Assembly: GCA_900542085.1 (NCBI GenBank) | Contig: UQMK01000015.1 | Location: 1 to 51,859 of the forward strand | Length of the DNA: 51,859 bases | Direction of reading: 5' to 3' | DNA from: an uncultured Collinsella sp. | GTDB lineage: Bacteria; Actinomycetota; Coriobacteriia; Coriobacteriales; Coriobacteriaceae | Shown here: one piece after another, positions 13,643 to 22,732 of the stretch | Layout: every line of letters starts with the position of its first letter | Numbering within the stretch: position 1 is the stretch's first letter | The notes under the pieces: generated by a model | Told to the model about the DNA's origin: nothing | The model's input: only the letters and a program-made list of their open reading frames with translations | Databases searched by the model: none | Translations under genes and position numbers: made by a program

Positions 13643-15892
13643 CTACTTGCGACGAAGCAGAGCCGAAACCTCGGGCATCTTAAAGACGAAGGCAAGACCA
13701 AAAGTTACAGCGAGCGAGACGACGCCTGCAACACAAACGTAGCCCAGGGTAATGAGGATCGAGCTGCCAAGCGCTCCGACAAAGTGCTCAAGTGCCCACA
13801 TGACGCCGGCGCCCGCGGCAGCGCCCAAGCCACCGAACAGTAGGCCGAAGAAACCGCCATGCAGGATAGACTTGACCTGAAGGCCATGCAGACGACGGCG
13901 CAGCCACCACAGTGAGCATCCGACCAAGACCACGTAGTCAACGACGTACGAAAGCGCAATTGCCGGCATACCGTAGCCCAGCACCACGCCAAACAGCAGC
14001 ACCGAACCGGCCTGGCCGATAGCGGAGTACAGGCAATAGCGGCTATAAGGTTTCATATCGAGCAGGGCCGAGAAGCTCTTCTGCATCAGCACGACCACGC
14101 CGTAGAGCGGCAGGGAAAGTGCCAGATAGATAAGGAACTCCGACACCAGCGCCACACCGGATTCATTGAACTTGCCGGCGCAGTAGATCATGTTGAGCGG
14201 ACGGGCGAAGACGATCAGATACATCGCAAACGGAATCAGGAAGAAGAGCATCTGGGCGACACCGCGCGAAATGCCCGTGCGGACGCTGTCGTAATCCTTC
14301 TCCTGCGCATCGTGAGAGAGTTCGGTATAGAGTGCCGTCGAAAGCGAGGCGGCGATCAGCGCATAGGGCAATGTGTACCACAGGCGCGCATATGCGATGA
14401 CGGAAGGGCCGGTCTCGGGCTGCACCACCAGCGCGGCGGCATTGGTAATTGAGGTCGAGACAAACATGCACACCGTGGCGAGCAGCGTCGGGATACCAAG
14501 CGCGATCGTCTGTCGCAGCGCGGGATCCTTAAAGTCGATATGGATATGAGGATGCACGCCGTGCTTGCCCAGCGCGGGAATCTGGCACGCCATCTGAACA
14601 AAGACGCCAAGGGTCGTTCCCAGCGAAATCAAGATAACGCCAGCATGCTCGCCGAACTGCGCGGAGACGGGCTCGAACCCCATAAAACTGGCGATGACGA
14701 TCACGTTATTCAAAACGGGGGCAAACGTCGACCAAAAGTAATCGCGATGTGCGTTGAGAACGCCCGAGAACACTGAGCCCAGACCATAAAACAATATCTG
14801 GATGGCAAAGAAACGGAACATGAATGCGGCGGTATCCATGCTCCCGCCGTCACCCGATAGGAAAGACTGCGTCCAAATAAAGCCCGGAGCGAACACGGTG
14901 CCCAAGACCGAAATGCCGCCCAGCAGCAAGAGCAGGATGCCAAGCAGGTTGCCCACATATTCATTTGAGGCTTCGCGCCCCTGCTCGCGGCGGACGCCCA
15001 TGTACACCGGCAAAAAGGCGGTAACCAACATACCGCCCATCACGAGCTCGTAGAGCATGTTGGGCAGGTTGTTGGCGACCTGATAGGAAGACGAGAGCAG
15101 CGACATGCCGATAGCGGCAGCCATGGCCCACGTGCGGATAAAACCGGTGACACGCGACACAATGGTCAGCACGGTCATAAGCCCAGCAGATCGACCCACC
15201 GTGGAATAGTCGGACGAGCCCATATCGTCTACGTCATCCTGAGATTCTATGTGCGACTCGGGCTGCGGCTCAATCTCATCCTCAGAGGAAAGAGAGACAT
15301 CCGCCGCAAAGGAATCATCGACTAAGATCGCATTGTCGCCAGACGCGGCATAATCCCCAAACACCGTATCGACTTCCTGCGCGGCAGCACCTCGACCAGA
15401 AAACGACAAGGGATCCCAATCGTCATCATCGTCGACCGTCACGCCTTCGACGAGACCAACTGAACCGAGCGGTGACCATTCATCATCAGAAAGCAACGGT
15501 TCGCCGTCATCGGGAGCATCCTGCGTTGCAGGGCTAACGGCGGCCGCGCCCTGATGCGAACTTTTCCCTTGTGCGGCCATCAAAAACACCGCAGTCTCAT
15601 CGGGACGCGGGGCATGAGGCGTATCCAAAGTGCTGGACGTCCGATCCACGCCTGCACGAGCAGCGGCCAAAAACACTGCCGTCTCGTCGGGTCGAGTCGA
15701 GGAAAGAGGCGAACGAGAAGGCGCCGGACCGGCGCCGGCGGCACGCAAATACACCGCTGTCTCACCCGGATCGGCGGCAGCCGACCAGGCTTTACGAATC
15801 TCATGTTCGACCGAAGCCAACTCAGGCGAAGACGCCGAGGGGGTCGGCCCCTTTGCAAAATGAGCCCCGCGCTTTGATTCTTCCTGCGGCAT
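13643..15892 (-). CDS. murJ: MurJ/MviN lipid II flippase with a ~235-residue N-terminal extension bearing three ETAV[F/Y]L repeats
   Basis: At 749 residues it is far longer than a plain MurJ (~510-540). Residues ~243-745 are the multi-span flippase core (SAGLMTVLTIVSRVTGFIRT start, then repeated long hydrophobic helices). Residues 1-240 are hydrophilic, acidic and probably disordered, with three copies of P-[DG]-E-T-A-V-[FY]-L-x-A-A at 42-52, 68-78 and 97-107, then acidic stretches such as DDDDDWDPL. The motif resembles the ETTSVF phospho-threonine peptide of actinobacterial GarA/OdhI that is phosphorylated by PknB-type kinases, and mycobacterial MurJ is regulated through a kinase/FHA partner, so an FHA-docking tail is a reasonable inference. 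It lies 3 bases after the deacylase gene and abuts uvrC. Confidence 0.92.
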   Translation of the reverse strand: MPQEESKRGAHFAKGPTPSASSPELASVEHEIRKAWSAAADPGETAVYLRAAGAGPAPSRSPLSSTRPDETAVFLAAARAGVDRTSSTLDTPHAPRPDETAVFLMAAQGKSSHQGAAAVSPATQDAPDDGEPLLSDDEWSPLGSVGLVEGVTVDDDDDWDPLSFSGRGAAAQEVDTVFGDYAASGDNAILVDDSFAADVSLSSEDEIEPQPESHIESQDDVDDMGSSDYSTVGRSAGLMTVLTIVSRVTGFIRTWAMAAAIGMSLLSSSYQVANNLPNMLYELVMGGMLVTAFLPVYMGVRREQGREASNEYVGNLLGILLLLLGGISVLGTVFAPGFIWTQSFLSGDGGSMDTAAFMFRFFAIQILFYGLGSVFSGVLNAHRDYFWSTFAPVLNNVIVIASFMGFEPVSAQFGEHAGVILISLGTTLGVFVQMACQIPALGKHGVHPHIHIDFKDPALRQTIALGIPTLLATVCMFVSTSITNAAALVVQPETGPSVIAYARLWYTLPYALIAASLSTALYTELSHDAQEKDYDSVRTGISRGVAQMLFFLIPFAMYLIVFARPLNMIYCAGKFNESGVALVSEFLIYLALSLPLYGVVVLMQKSFSALLDMKPYSRYCLYSAIGQAGSVLLFGVVLGYGMPAIALSYVVDYVVLVGCSLWWLRRRLHGLQVKSILHGGFFGLLFGGLGAAAGAGVMWALEHFVGALGSSILITLGYVCVAGVVSLAVTFGLAFVFKMPEVSALLRRK

Positions 15893-15895
15893 CGC

Positions 15896-16396
15896 TCAGT
15901 CCTCTCTCGTAATCGGGGCGACCGTGGCCCCGCAAAATGCAACTAAGTCGTCGGGTGCAACCTCAAGCTGGTAGCCGCGCTTGCCTCCCGAGATAAAAAT
16001 GGTATCCCAAAGGATACATGTCTCATCAATCAGCGTCCGATAGCGCTTTTTCATACCGACAGGACTACAGCCACCGCGCACATAGCCAGTCGCGGCAAGC
16101 AAATCCTTCACGTGCATCATGGCGAGAGATTTCTCCCCTGCGGCGCGCGCGGCAGCTTTCAGGTCAAGTTCATCGGCAACGGGAATGCAGCACACAACGT
16201 GATCGTTTGACGGCGTGACACAGACCAGAGTTTTGAATCCCTGGCCGGGCTCCTCACCAAGCTGTTCGGAAATCGCAACGCCAAGGCCTGCTGATTCATC
16301 GCCATCGTCTTCGTACGTATGGAGAACATAGGGGATGCCGGCGCTTTCCAGCTCACGCATGGCGTTGGTCTTTGGCGTCTTCACGGCCTTCGGCAT
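15896..16396 (-). CDS. ybaK: YbaK/EbsC-family aminoacyl-tRNA deacylase, Cys-tRNA(Pro) deacylase type
   Basis: This 166-residue single-domain protein matches the YbaK family that hydrolyses mischarged Cys-tRNA(Pro). Landmarks are FKTLVCV, the conserved Lys-rich strand DLKAAARAAGEKSLAM, the TGYVRGGCSPVGMKK loop, and DETCILWDTIFISGGKRGYQLEVAPDDL at the C-terminus. The start is an ATG at 16396 after GGAAAGGAT. It precedes murJ by 3 bases and is separated from uvrA by a terminator. Confidence 0.9.
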   Translation of the reverse strand: MPKAVKTPKTNAMRELESAGIPYVLHTYEDDGDESAGLGVAISEQLGEEPGQGFKTLVCVTPSNDHVVCCIPVADELDLKAAARAAGEKSLAMMHVKDLLAATGYVRGGCSPVGMKKRYRTLIDETCILWDTIFISGGKRGYQLEVAPDDLVAFCGATVAPITRED

Positions 16397-16475
16397 GGCA
16401 TATCCTTTCCCTCATATAAGAACGCAATTTTTAAGTATATGTCCATTTGCGCGGCATACGCTATCTCGACAAAGA

Positions 16476-16510
16476 GAGCGCCACCGAATCGCAAGGAATC
16501 GGCGGCGCTC
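16476..16510 (-). terminator. Terminator-like hairpin after uvrA
   Basis: A 15-bp imperfect stem (GAGCGCC...GGCGCTC, one mismatch and one wobble) with a short loop is followed on the minus strand by CTCTCTTTGT. It lies 23 bases beyond the uvrA stop and separates it from the deacylase gene. The U-tract is modest, so partial readthrough is possible. Confidence 0.6.
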
Positions 16511-16532
16511 ATGTTTCAAAAACACCTATGTA

Positions 16533-19409
16533 TTAGGCATCGAGTTGCGCTTGACGCTCCTTATCGCGTTTGAGCAACGGCGCCAAGAACTTGCCGGTAT
16601 AGCTCTGCGGGCATGCCGCAACCTGCTCTGGCGTACCCGAGACCACGACAGTTCCGCCACCGTTGCCACCCTCGGGACCCATATCGATCAGGCGGTCGGC
16701 GACCTTGATGACATCGAGGTTGTGCTCGATCACCAACACCGTATTGCCCGCATCGACTAGACGCTGCAACACATCAAGTAACTGGCGAACGTCTTCAAAA
16801 TGAAGACCAGTCGTAGGCTCGTCCAAAATATAGAACGTCTTACCCGTCTGACGGCGATGAAGCTCCTTGGCGAGCTTTACGCGCTGCGCCTCACCACCCG
16901 AGAGCGTCGTGGCGGGCTGGCCCAAGCTCACATAACCTAGGCCGACGTCATACAGGGTTTGAAGCTTTCGCTTGATCTGCGGAATATTCCCAAAGAAAGC
17001 CAGTGCCTCGGCCACGCTCATGTCAAGTACGTCCGAGATAGTCTTGCCACGATAGGTAACCTCGAGCGTCTCGCGGTTATAGCGCTTGCCGCCACAAGCC
17101 TCGCAGGGAACATAAATATCGGGAAGAAAGTGCATCTCAATCTTGATCTGGCCGTCGCCCTTGCACGCCTCGCAGCGTCCGCCGCTCACATTAAAGGAGA
17201 AGCGTCCCGGCGAGTAGCCACGCGCCTTCGACTCCGGCGTGCTCGCAAACAGCGCACGCAGGTCGTCCCACAAACCAATATAGGTAGCGGGATTCGACCG
17301 CGGCGTACGGCCGATTGGCGACTGATCAATATCGATCACCTTATCGATGCACTCGATACCGTCGATTTTTTTGAACGGGCCCACGGGACGCGTAGAGCGA
17401 TGGATAGCGTTGGTGAGGGCAGGCGCAATCGTATCGGTGACCAAGGAACTCTTTCCCGATCCCGATACGCCGGTTACGACGGTAAGCGTGCCAAACTCAA
17501 TCTTGGCGGTAACGTTTTTGAGGTTGTTGGCACATGCTCCCGTAATCTTAAGACAGCCACGTCCGGGGTTGCGGCGTTCATTGGGAACTCGAATCATTCG
17601 CTTGCCGGTCAGATAGGCACCCGTCATTGATTCGGGGCACGCCATGATGTCAGCGGGCGTTCCCGCGGCGACCACGTGCCCGCCGTTGACGCCCGCGCCT
17701 GGCCCCATATCGATCACATAGTCGGCAGCGCGAATCGTGTCCTCATCGTGTTCAACGACGATAACGGTGTTGCCGATATCGCGCAGGCGCTCGAGTGTCT
17801 TAATCAGCCGCTCGTTGTCGCGCTGGTGAAGACCAATCGAAGGCTCGTCCAGAATATAGAGAACGCCCATGAGGCCGGCGCCGATCTGCGTTGCCAGGCG
17901 AATGCGTTGGGCCTCACCGCCAGAAAGCGTCGCCGAGGCGCGATCGAGCGTCAAATAGTCGAGTCCGACATCGACCAGAAAACGCAGGCGCTCCAGGATT
18001 TCCTTGACGATGCGCCCGCCGATAAACTGCTGACGCTCGGTAAGCTCCAGGCCCTCAAAAAACTCGAGCGACTCGCGACAGGACAGGCAGCAGACATCGT
18101 AAATGGACTTGCCGCCCACGGTGACGGCAAGCATCTCGGGACGCAGGCGAGCACCGTGACAGCTCGAGCATGGCTCTTCGCGAATGTATTTCTCCAAGCG
18201 AGCCCTGGTGTTCTCGTTCGTCGTCTCGTTGTAGCGCTCGTACAGGATATTGCGCACACCCGAGAACTTAGTGTCCCACTGGCTGCGACGCCCATCGAGC
18301 TTTTGATAGTCGACCGAAATCTTCGTGTCGCCCATGCCATCCAAAAACGCACGACGCACCCGCGGGGGCAGGTCCTCCCATGGCGTATCGGCACTCACCT
18401 TAAAGTGTTTGCAGACCGCAGCAAAAATCTGCGGATAATAGTTGGAATTGCCGAACAGGCTGCCAAAGACTCCGTCGGCAATCGACTTTGAGGGGTCTTC
18501 AATCAGCGCCTCGGCATCGACTGTCTTTTTAAAGCCCAGGCCATCGCACTCGGGACATGCACCATAGGGCGCGTTGAACGAGAAATCGCGCGGCTGCAGG
18601 TCGTCGATGGAATGCCCGTGCTCCGGGCACGCCAGTGCCAGCGAATACTCCAGCAGCTCGCCCTCGGTTCCCTCGGGAGCGTCGCGCTCGGGCAGCATGT
18701 ACACGTTCACGTTACCGTGCGCCAGTGTCGTCGCCTGCTCAACGGACTCGGCAATGCGACCCAGGGAGTTCTCTCGAATCACGATACGGTCGACCACGAC
18801 CTCAATGTCGTGTTTGAACTTCTTGTCCAGGTCGATCGGGTCGTCAAGCGAGCGCACCTCGCCGTCGACGCGCACACGGCTAAAGCCCTCCGCACGCAGG
18901 TCCTCAAACAGCTTGGCATATTCGCCCTTGCGTCCACGAACCACCGGCGCCAACACAAACGCGCGACGACCCTCCCCCGCCGCCAGCACCTTATCGGCGA
19001 CCTGATCGGTCGTCTGACGCTCAATGACACGACCGCACTCAGGACAGTGTGGCGTTCCCACGCGAGCAAACAGCAGACGCAGATAGTCGTAAATCTCGGT
19101 TACGGTGCCCACCGTCGAGCGTGGGTTTTTGGACGTCGTTTTCTGATCGATCGACACAGCCGGCGACAGGCCGTCAATCGAGTCCAGATCGGGCTTGTCC
19201 ATCTGGCCCAAAAACTGACGCGCATAGCTCGAAAGGCTCTCGACGTAACGGCGCTGGCCCTCGGCATAGATGGTATCGAACGCCAGTGAGCTCTTGCCCG
19301 ATCCGGAAAGACCGGTTATGACCACGAGCTGGTCACGCGGAATGGAAACGTCGATATCGCGCAGGTTATGCTCGCGCGCGCCGCGAATAACGATAGAAGA
19401 ATCAGACAT
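16533..19409 (-). CDS. uvrA: Excinuclease ABC subunit A
   Basis: At 958 residues it is full length. It has two ABC ATPase halves: Walker A GLSGSGKSS near the N-terminus and GVSGSGKSS near residue 650, each with an LSGGEAQR signature and DEPSIGLH / DEPTTGLH Walker B. Zinc-finger pairs are seen as CPEC, CPECDG, CSSCHG and CEACKGDGQ...CEACGGKR. It loads UvrB at damaged DNA. The ATG at 19409 follows AAGGAG. A near-consensus LexA site lies about 60 bases upstream. Confidence 0.98.
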   Translation of the reverse strand: MSDSSIVIRGAREHNLRDIDVSIPRDQLVVITGLSGSGKSSLAFDTIYAEGQRRYVESLSSYARQFLGQMDKPDLDSIDGLSPAVSIDQKTTSKNPRSTVGTVTEIYDYLRLLFARVGTPHCPECGRVIERQTTDQVADKVLAAGEGRRAFVLAPVVRGRKGEYAKLFEDLRAEGFSRVRVDGEVRSLDDPIDLDKKFKHDIEVVVDRIVIRENSLGRIAESVEQATTLAHGNVNVYMLPERDAPEGTEGELLEYSLALACPEHGHSIDDLQPRDFSFNAPYGACPECDGLGFKKTVDAEALIEDPSKSIADGVFGSLFGNSNYYPQIFAAVCKHFKVSADTPWEDLPPRVRRAFLDGMGDTKISVDYQKLDGRRSQWDTKFSGVRNILYERYNETTNENTRARLEKYIREEPCSSCHGARLRPEMLAVTVGGKSIYDVCCLSCRESLEFFEGLELTERQQFIGGRIVKEILERLRFLVDVGLDYLTLDRASATLSGGEAQRIRLATQIGAGLMGVLYILDEPSIGLHQRDNERLIKTLERLRDIGNTVIVVEHDEDTIRAADYVIDMGPGAGVNGGHVVAAGTPADIMACPESMTGAYLTGKRMIRVPNERRNPGRGCLKITGACANNLKNVTAKIEFGTLTVVTGVSGSGKSSLVTDTIAPALTNAIHRSTRPVGPFKKIDGIECIDKVIDIDQSPIGRTPRSNPATYIGLWDDLRALFASTPESKARGYSPGRFSFNVSGGRCEACKGDGQIKIEMHFLPDIYVPCEACGGKRYNRETLEVTYRGKTISDVLDMSVAEALAFFGNIPQIKRKLQTLYDVGLGYVSLGQPATTLSGGEAQRVKLAKELHRRQTGKTFYILDEPTTGLHFEDVRQLLDVLQRLVDAGNTVLVIEHNLDVIKVADRLIDMGPEGGNGGGTVVVSGTPEQVAACPQSYTGKFLAPLLKRDKERQAQLDA

Positions 19410-19470
19410 GGAAGCTCCTTGCCTCCTATAACCTCAAATCACACTGTCGATGAGTTTAGCGCACTCAACG

Positions 19471-19484
19471 CGCACAGATGTTCG
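19471..19484. promoter_or_regulatory. Candidate LexA/SOS box upstream of uvrA
   Basis: CGCAC-AGAT-GTTCG matches the actinobacterial/Gram-positive SOS consensus CGAAC-N4-GTTCG with one mismatch, in the divergent gap between uvrA and the plus-strand LTA-synthase-like gene. The placement fits SOS control of uvrA. A single mismatched site is weak evidence alone. Confidence 0.4.
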
Positions 19485-19602
19485 TAATACAAGATTCGCA
19501 GACCTTTTGCTTTGCGTATCGGGTGCTTTGTTTCTCGAAATGCCGTGGAAAGGTTAGAGTAATCTAAAACTGAACTTAATTTGCTGTAACAGAGGAACGT
19601 CC

Positions 19603-21756
19603 ATGACCGAAGATATCCCCCTTGAAATCACTTCGAGTGACATGGCCAATCTGCCCATATTCATCGCCGTCCTTATCGTGGCCGCCGTCGTCGTGCGCGT
19701 GTATTTTTCAATCAAACACAACGAAAAGCCGCCCATTGCCCGCGTCTTTTGGTGCGCGATGCTCCTCATCCCGCTCGGCATGGTAGCTGCATGGATTACG
19801 AATCAATTGCTCGTAAATGAGGACTGTTCCCTATGGGTCCTTTCTTATTCGGCGCTCGGTGCTGCCGCTGTCATACTTCTTGTCGAGCCCTTGGTTTCGG
19901 GACTTATCGACCAAACCGATCTTGCGACGGGAACGGTTGCCTGTATTTGCCGCGACATCCTTGTCGTCGCCGCTGTTTCAGCGCTCTCGTTCGTTTCACT
20001 CGAAATTGCCTGCAACGAAACGTTCTATCGCATTCCCGCCAACTCATTCGGGTTTTCCGTCGGGCTGCTCGCGACGGTTCTGCTCTCCCTTTATTTGCTG
20101 GGACAGCGTCATGGAGGCGTCATGGCCCTCGTGCCCGTCGTCTGTTGCACCCTTGGCATTGCCGAGCACTTCGTCATAACGTTTAAAGGCGAGGCCATCC
20201 TGCCGAGCGACATTTTGGCATTGGGCACCGCAATGGAAGTAAGTGAGGGATATGAGTTCACCTTCACTGCAGGAATCGTAACCTCACTCGCCCTGCTGGA
20301 GATTTCCCTGGGGCTTCTTTCGCTTATCCGACCGCAAAAGCTCCGTACGCCCGCCCATGTCTTCCCCGCAATCGCCGCTAACCTCTGCGCTTTTCTGCTA
20401 GTGACCGTTGTGGGGCTCTTGGGCTTTTCCAACATCGACTTGGAGCAGTCGCTGGATTTTGGATTTGACCGTTGGCAGCCCATCACCACGTATGCGTCTC
20501 AGGGTTTTATCACTTCGTTCACCGAAATGGTCAACGAGTTGCCCATTGAAAAGCCCGAAGACTATACGCCCGATGAAGCGCAGAGCATCGAGCAGGAGCT
20601 CGCCGCCGCCTACGACAGCACGTATGGCTCGAGCGAGCAGCGCGCGGCGGCCGTTGCCCAGTTCAATGAAATCAAGCCGACGATTGTTGCCGTCATGAAC
20701 GAGAGTTTTAGCGACCTTTCGTGCTTTGAGCAGCTCCAGGCGGCCGGGTACACCGGTCCCGCATTCTACAACTCGCTTCCCGACACACTTGTTCGCGGCA
20801 CCATGCTCGCTTCGGTCACCGGTGGCGGAACGGCAAACTCCGAATTCGAATTTTTGACCGGAGCGACAACGGCCTTTGTCGGATTAGGCAAAATCCCCTA
20901 TCAGCTGTATCAGATGAATAGTGTCAACAGCCTGGCAAAGGACCTTAAAGAGCTTGGGTATACCACTACCGCTATGCACCCGCAAAACCCCGTCAACTAC
21001 CATCGAGATAAAATCTATCAGCAGCTGGGTTTTGGAGACTTTCTTTCAATCGGCGATTTCGAAGGTGCGCCCTATTACCATGCCGGCGTATGCGACTACG
21101 CCACCTACGACAAGATACTCGACCTGCTCAGAACCGACGAAGCCCCGCAGTTCATCTTTGACGTCACGATGCAAAATCACGGCGGCTACGACTATGGCAC
21201 CGTTCCCGCCGAAGAGCTGACAAACTATTGGGTCGAGGGAGCCAGCGAGGGCGCCAATAGCGCGCTCAATACCTATCTCACCTGCATCAATGCATCCGAC
21301 CGGGACCTCGAGTACTTTATCAATGAGCTCCGCAATATCGGCAGACCGGTTGTTCTTGTCTTTTTTGGCGACCATCAGCCGAGCGCCGCAACGACTCTCA
21401 ACGACGAGCTGTACCCTCAGGAAGATACGGCAAGCCACGCTTTCCGTATCTATCAGTCGACCTATTTCGTCTGGGCCAACTATGAAATCGCCGGCAATAC
21501 CGAGCTCAACGTCTACGACACCGTCGGGGCAAACGAGATTGCAGCTATTACCCTTAATAAGATTGGCGCCCCGCTCACTGACTATCAAAAGGCCCTGCTT
21601 GCAACAAGGTCAGATGTGCCCACCATCAATGTCGCCGGCTATATTGGTGCCGACGGGCTGCGCTACGACTTGGAATCTGAAGACAGCCCATACGCCTCGA
21701 CGATCGACAAGCTGCAGCGCATGCAATACCTCGAGTTCGCCAGCAAAGTTCAGTAA
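19603..21756 (+). CDS. LTA synthase / MdoB-like membrane phosphoglycerol transferase family protein
   Basis: This 717-residue protein has about eight hydrophobic spans in residues 15-275, then a sulfatase-fold extracellular domain (~355-700). Catalytic-site landmarks of the family are MNESFSD (Glu367), the nucleophile-threonine segment GGGTANSEFEFLTG (Thr410), and FFGDHQPS with metal-binding Asp and His. Related enzymes move glycerol-phosphate or similar groups onto cell-envelope polymers. The start at 19603 follows an AGAGGA site. The exact polymer is unknown; Collinsella-type cells are not known for classical LTA, so a different teichoic or glycolipid substrate is possible. Confidence 0.88.
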   Translation: MTEDIPLEITSSDMANLPIFIAVLIVAAVVVRVYFSIKHNEKPPIARVFWCAMLLIPLGMVAAWITNQLLVNEDCSLWVLSYSALGAAAVILLVEPLVSGLIDQTDLATGTVACICRDILVVAAVSALSFVSLEIACNETFYRIPANSFGFSVGLLATVLLSLYLLGQRHGGVMALVPVVCCTLGIAEHFVITFKGEAILPSDILALGTAMEVSEGYEFTFTAGIVTSLALLEISLGLLSLIRPQKLRTPAHVFPAIAANLCAFLLVTVVGLLGFSNIDLEQSLDFGFDRWQPITTYASQGFITSFTEMVNELPIEKPEDYTPDEAQSIEQELAAAYDSTYGSSEQRAAAVAQFNEIKPTIVAVMNESFSDLSCFEQLQAAGYTGPAFYNSLPDTLVRGTMLASVTGGGTANSEFEFLTGATTAFVGLGKIPYQLYQMNSVNSLAKDLKELGYTTTAMHPQNPVNYHRDKIYQQLGFGDFLSIGDFEGAPYYHAGVCDYATYDKILDLLRTDEAPQFIFDVTMQNHGGYDYGTVPAEELTNYWVEGASEGANSALNTYLTCINASDRDLEYFINELRNIGRPVVLVFFGDHQPSAATTLNDELYPQEDTASHAFRIYQSTYFVWANYEIAGNTELNVYDTVGANEIAAITLNKIGAPLTDYQKALLATRSDVPTINVAGYIGADGLRYDLESEDSPYASTIDKLQRMQYLEFASKVQ

Positions 21757-21816
21757 GCCCGCCCATTCGCTTGGACCCATCGTATTGCAAGCACGCTCGG
21801 CCCAAATGCATCGCAA

Positions 21817-21846
21817 ATGACTCCCGCTCGCAAACGAGGGTACAAT
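21817..21846 (+). promoter_or_regulatory. Possible promoter of the Mrp operon
   Basis: TACAAT at 21841-21846 is a good -10 hexamer. ATGACT 18 bases upstream is a weak -35. A small hairpin CTCG-CAAA-CGAG lies between them. It sits 56 bases before the Mrp start. Confidence 0.35.
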
Positions 21847-21901
21847 GACGCTCGTGTCACACCGCGGGGCTCCGGCCCCAACATATACAAAGGAGTCAAA
21901 C

Positions 21902-22732
21902 ATGGGTTGCGAGCACGCACAGGCAGCCGGCGGGCAAACGTCACCGTCGCAATTTGAGGAAAATACGCTGTCCGAGGTCAAGCGCGTTATCGCCGTGCTT
22001 TCCGGTAAGGGCGGCGTCGGCAAGTCATTCGTCACCGGCGCCATCGCCACGGAACTTTCCCGCCACGGCCACAAGGTCGGCGTCCTCGATGCCGATATTA
22101 CCGGCCCCTCTATCCCTAAGATGTTCGGCATGAGCGGACGTCACGTCCATGCCCTCGGTAACCTTATGCTGCCCGAAATCTCCGAGCACGGCGTCAAGGT
22201 TATGAGCTCTAACCTGCTGCTCCAAAACGAAACCGACCCCGTCCTCTGGCGCGGTCCGGTTATCGCGGGTGCCATCAGGCAGTTCTGGAGCGAAACCTCA
22301 TGGGGCCCCATCGACTACCTGCTAGTCGACATGCCTCCGGGAACGGGGGATGTCGCACTCACCGTCTTCCAGTCACTGCCCGTCGATGGCATCGTCATCG
22401 TCACGAGCCCGCAAGACTTAGTCTCGATGATTGTCGCCAAGGCGGTCAACATGGCCGAGAAGATGAACGTCCCCATTCTGGGAATCGTCGAAAACATGAG
22501 CTATATCGAGTGCCCCGATTGCGGCAAGAAGATCGAGGTCTTTGGCAAGAGCAAGCTCCCCGAGGTCGCCGAGCGTTACAACCTCGAGATCCTAGGGCAG
22601 CTTCCCATCAATCCGGCACTCGCCGAGGCTTGCGATAAGGGCGAGGTTGAGACCGCATTGCCCGACGGTATGCTGCCCCAGGCCGTCTCTGCCGTCGAGG
22701 CCATTGCCCCGCACGAGACCGCCGAGGCCTAA
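21902..22732 (+). CDS. Mrp/NBP35-family P-loop ATPase, iron-sulfur cluster carrier
   Basis: This 276-residue protein has the deviant Walker A SGKGGVGKS (about 34-42), DADITGPS switch I, DMPPGTGD, and the C-terminal CPDC (near 205) that binds a bridging Fe-S cluster in the family. The N-terminus MGCEHA carries an extra Cys-His pair. The ATG at 21902 has AAGGAG 6 bases upstream; an upstream in-frame ATG at 21845 lacks one. The next gene begins directly after its stop, so the two probably form an operon. Confidence 0.93.
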   Translation: MGCEHAQAAGGQTSPSQFEENTLSEVKRVIAVLSGKGGVGKSFVTGAIATELSRHGHKVGVLDADITGPSIPKMFGMSGRHVHALGNLMLPEISEHGVKVMSSNLLLQNETDPVLWRGPVIAGAIRQFWSETSWGPIDYLLVDMPPGTGDVALTVFQSLPVDGIVIVTSPQDLVSMIVAKAVNMAEKMNVPILGIVENMSYIECPDCGKKIEVFGKSKLPEVAERYNLEILGQLPINPALAEACDKGEVETALPDGMLPQAVSAVEAIAPHETAEA

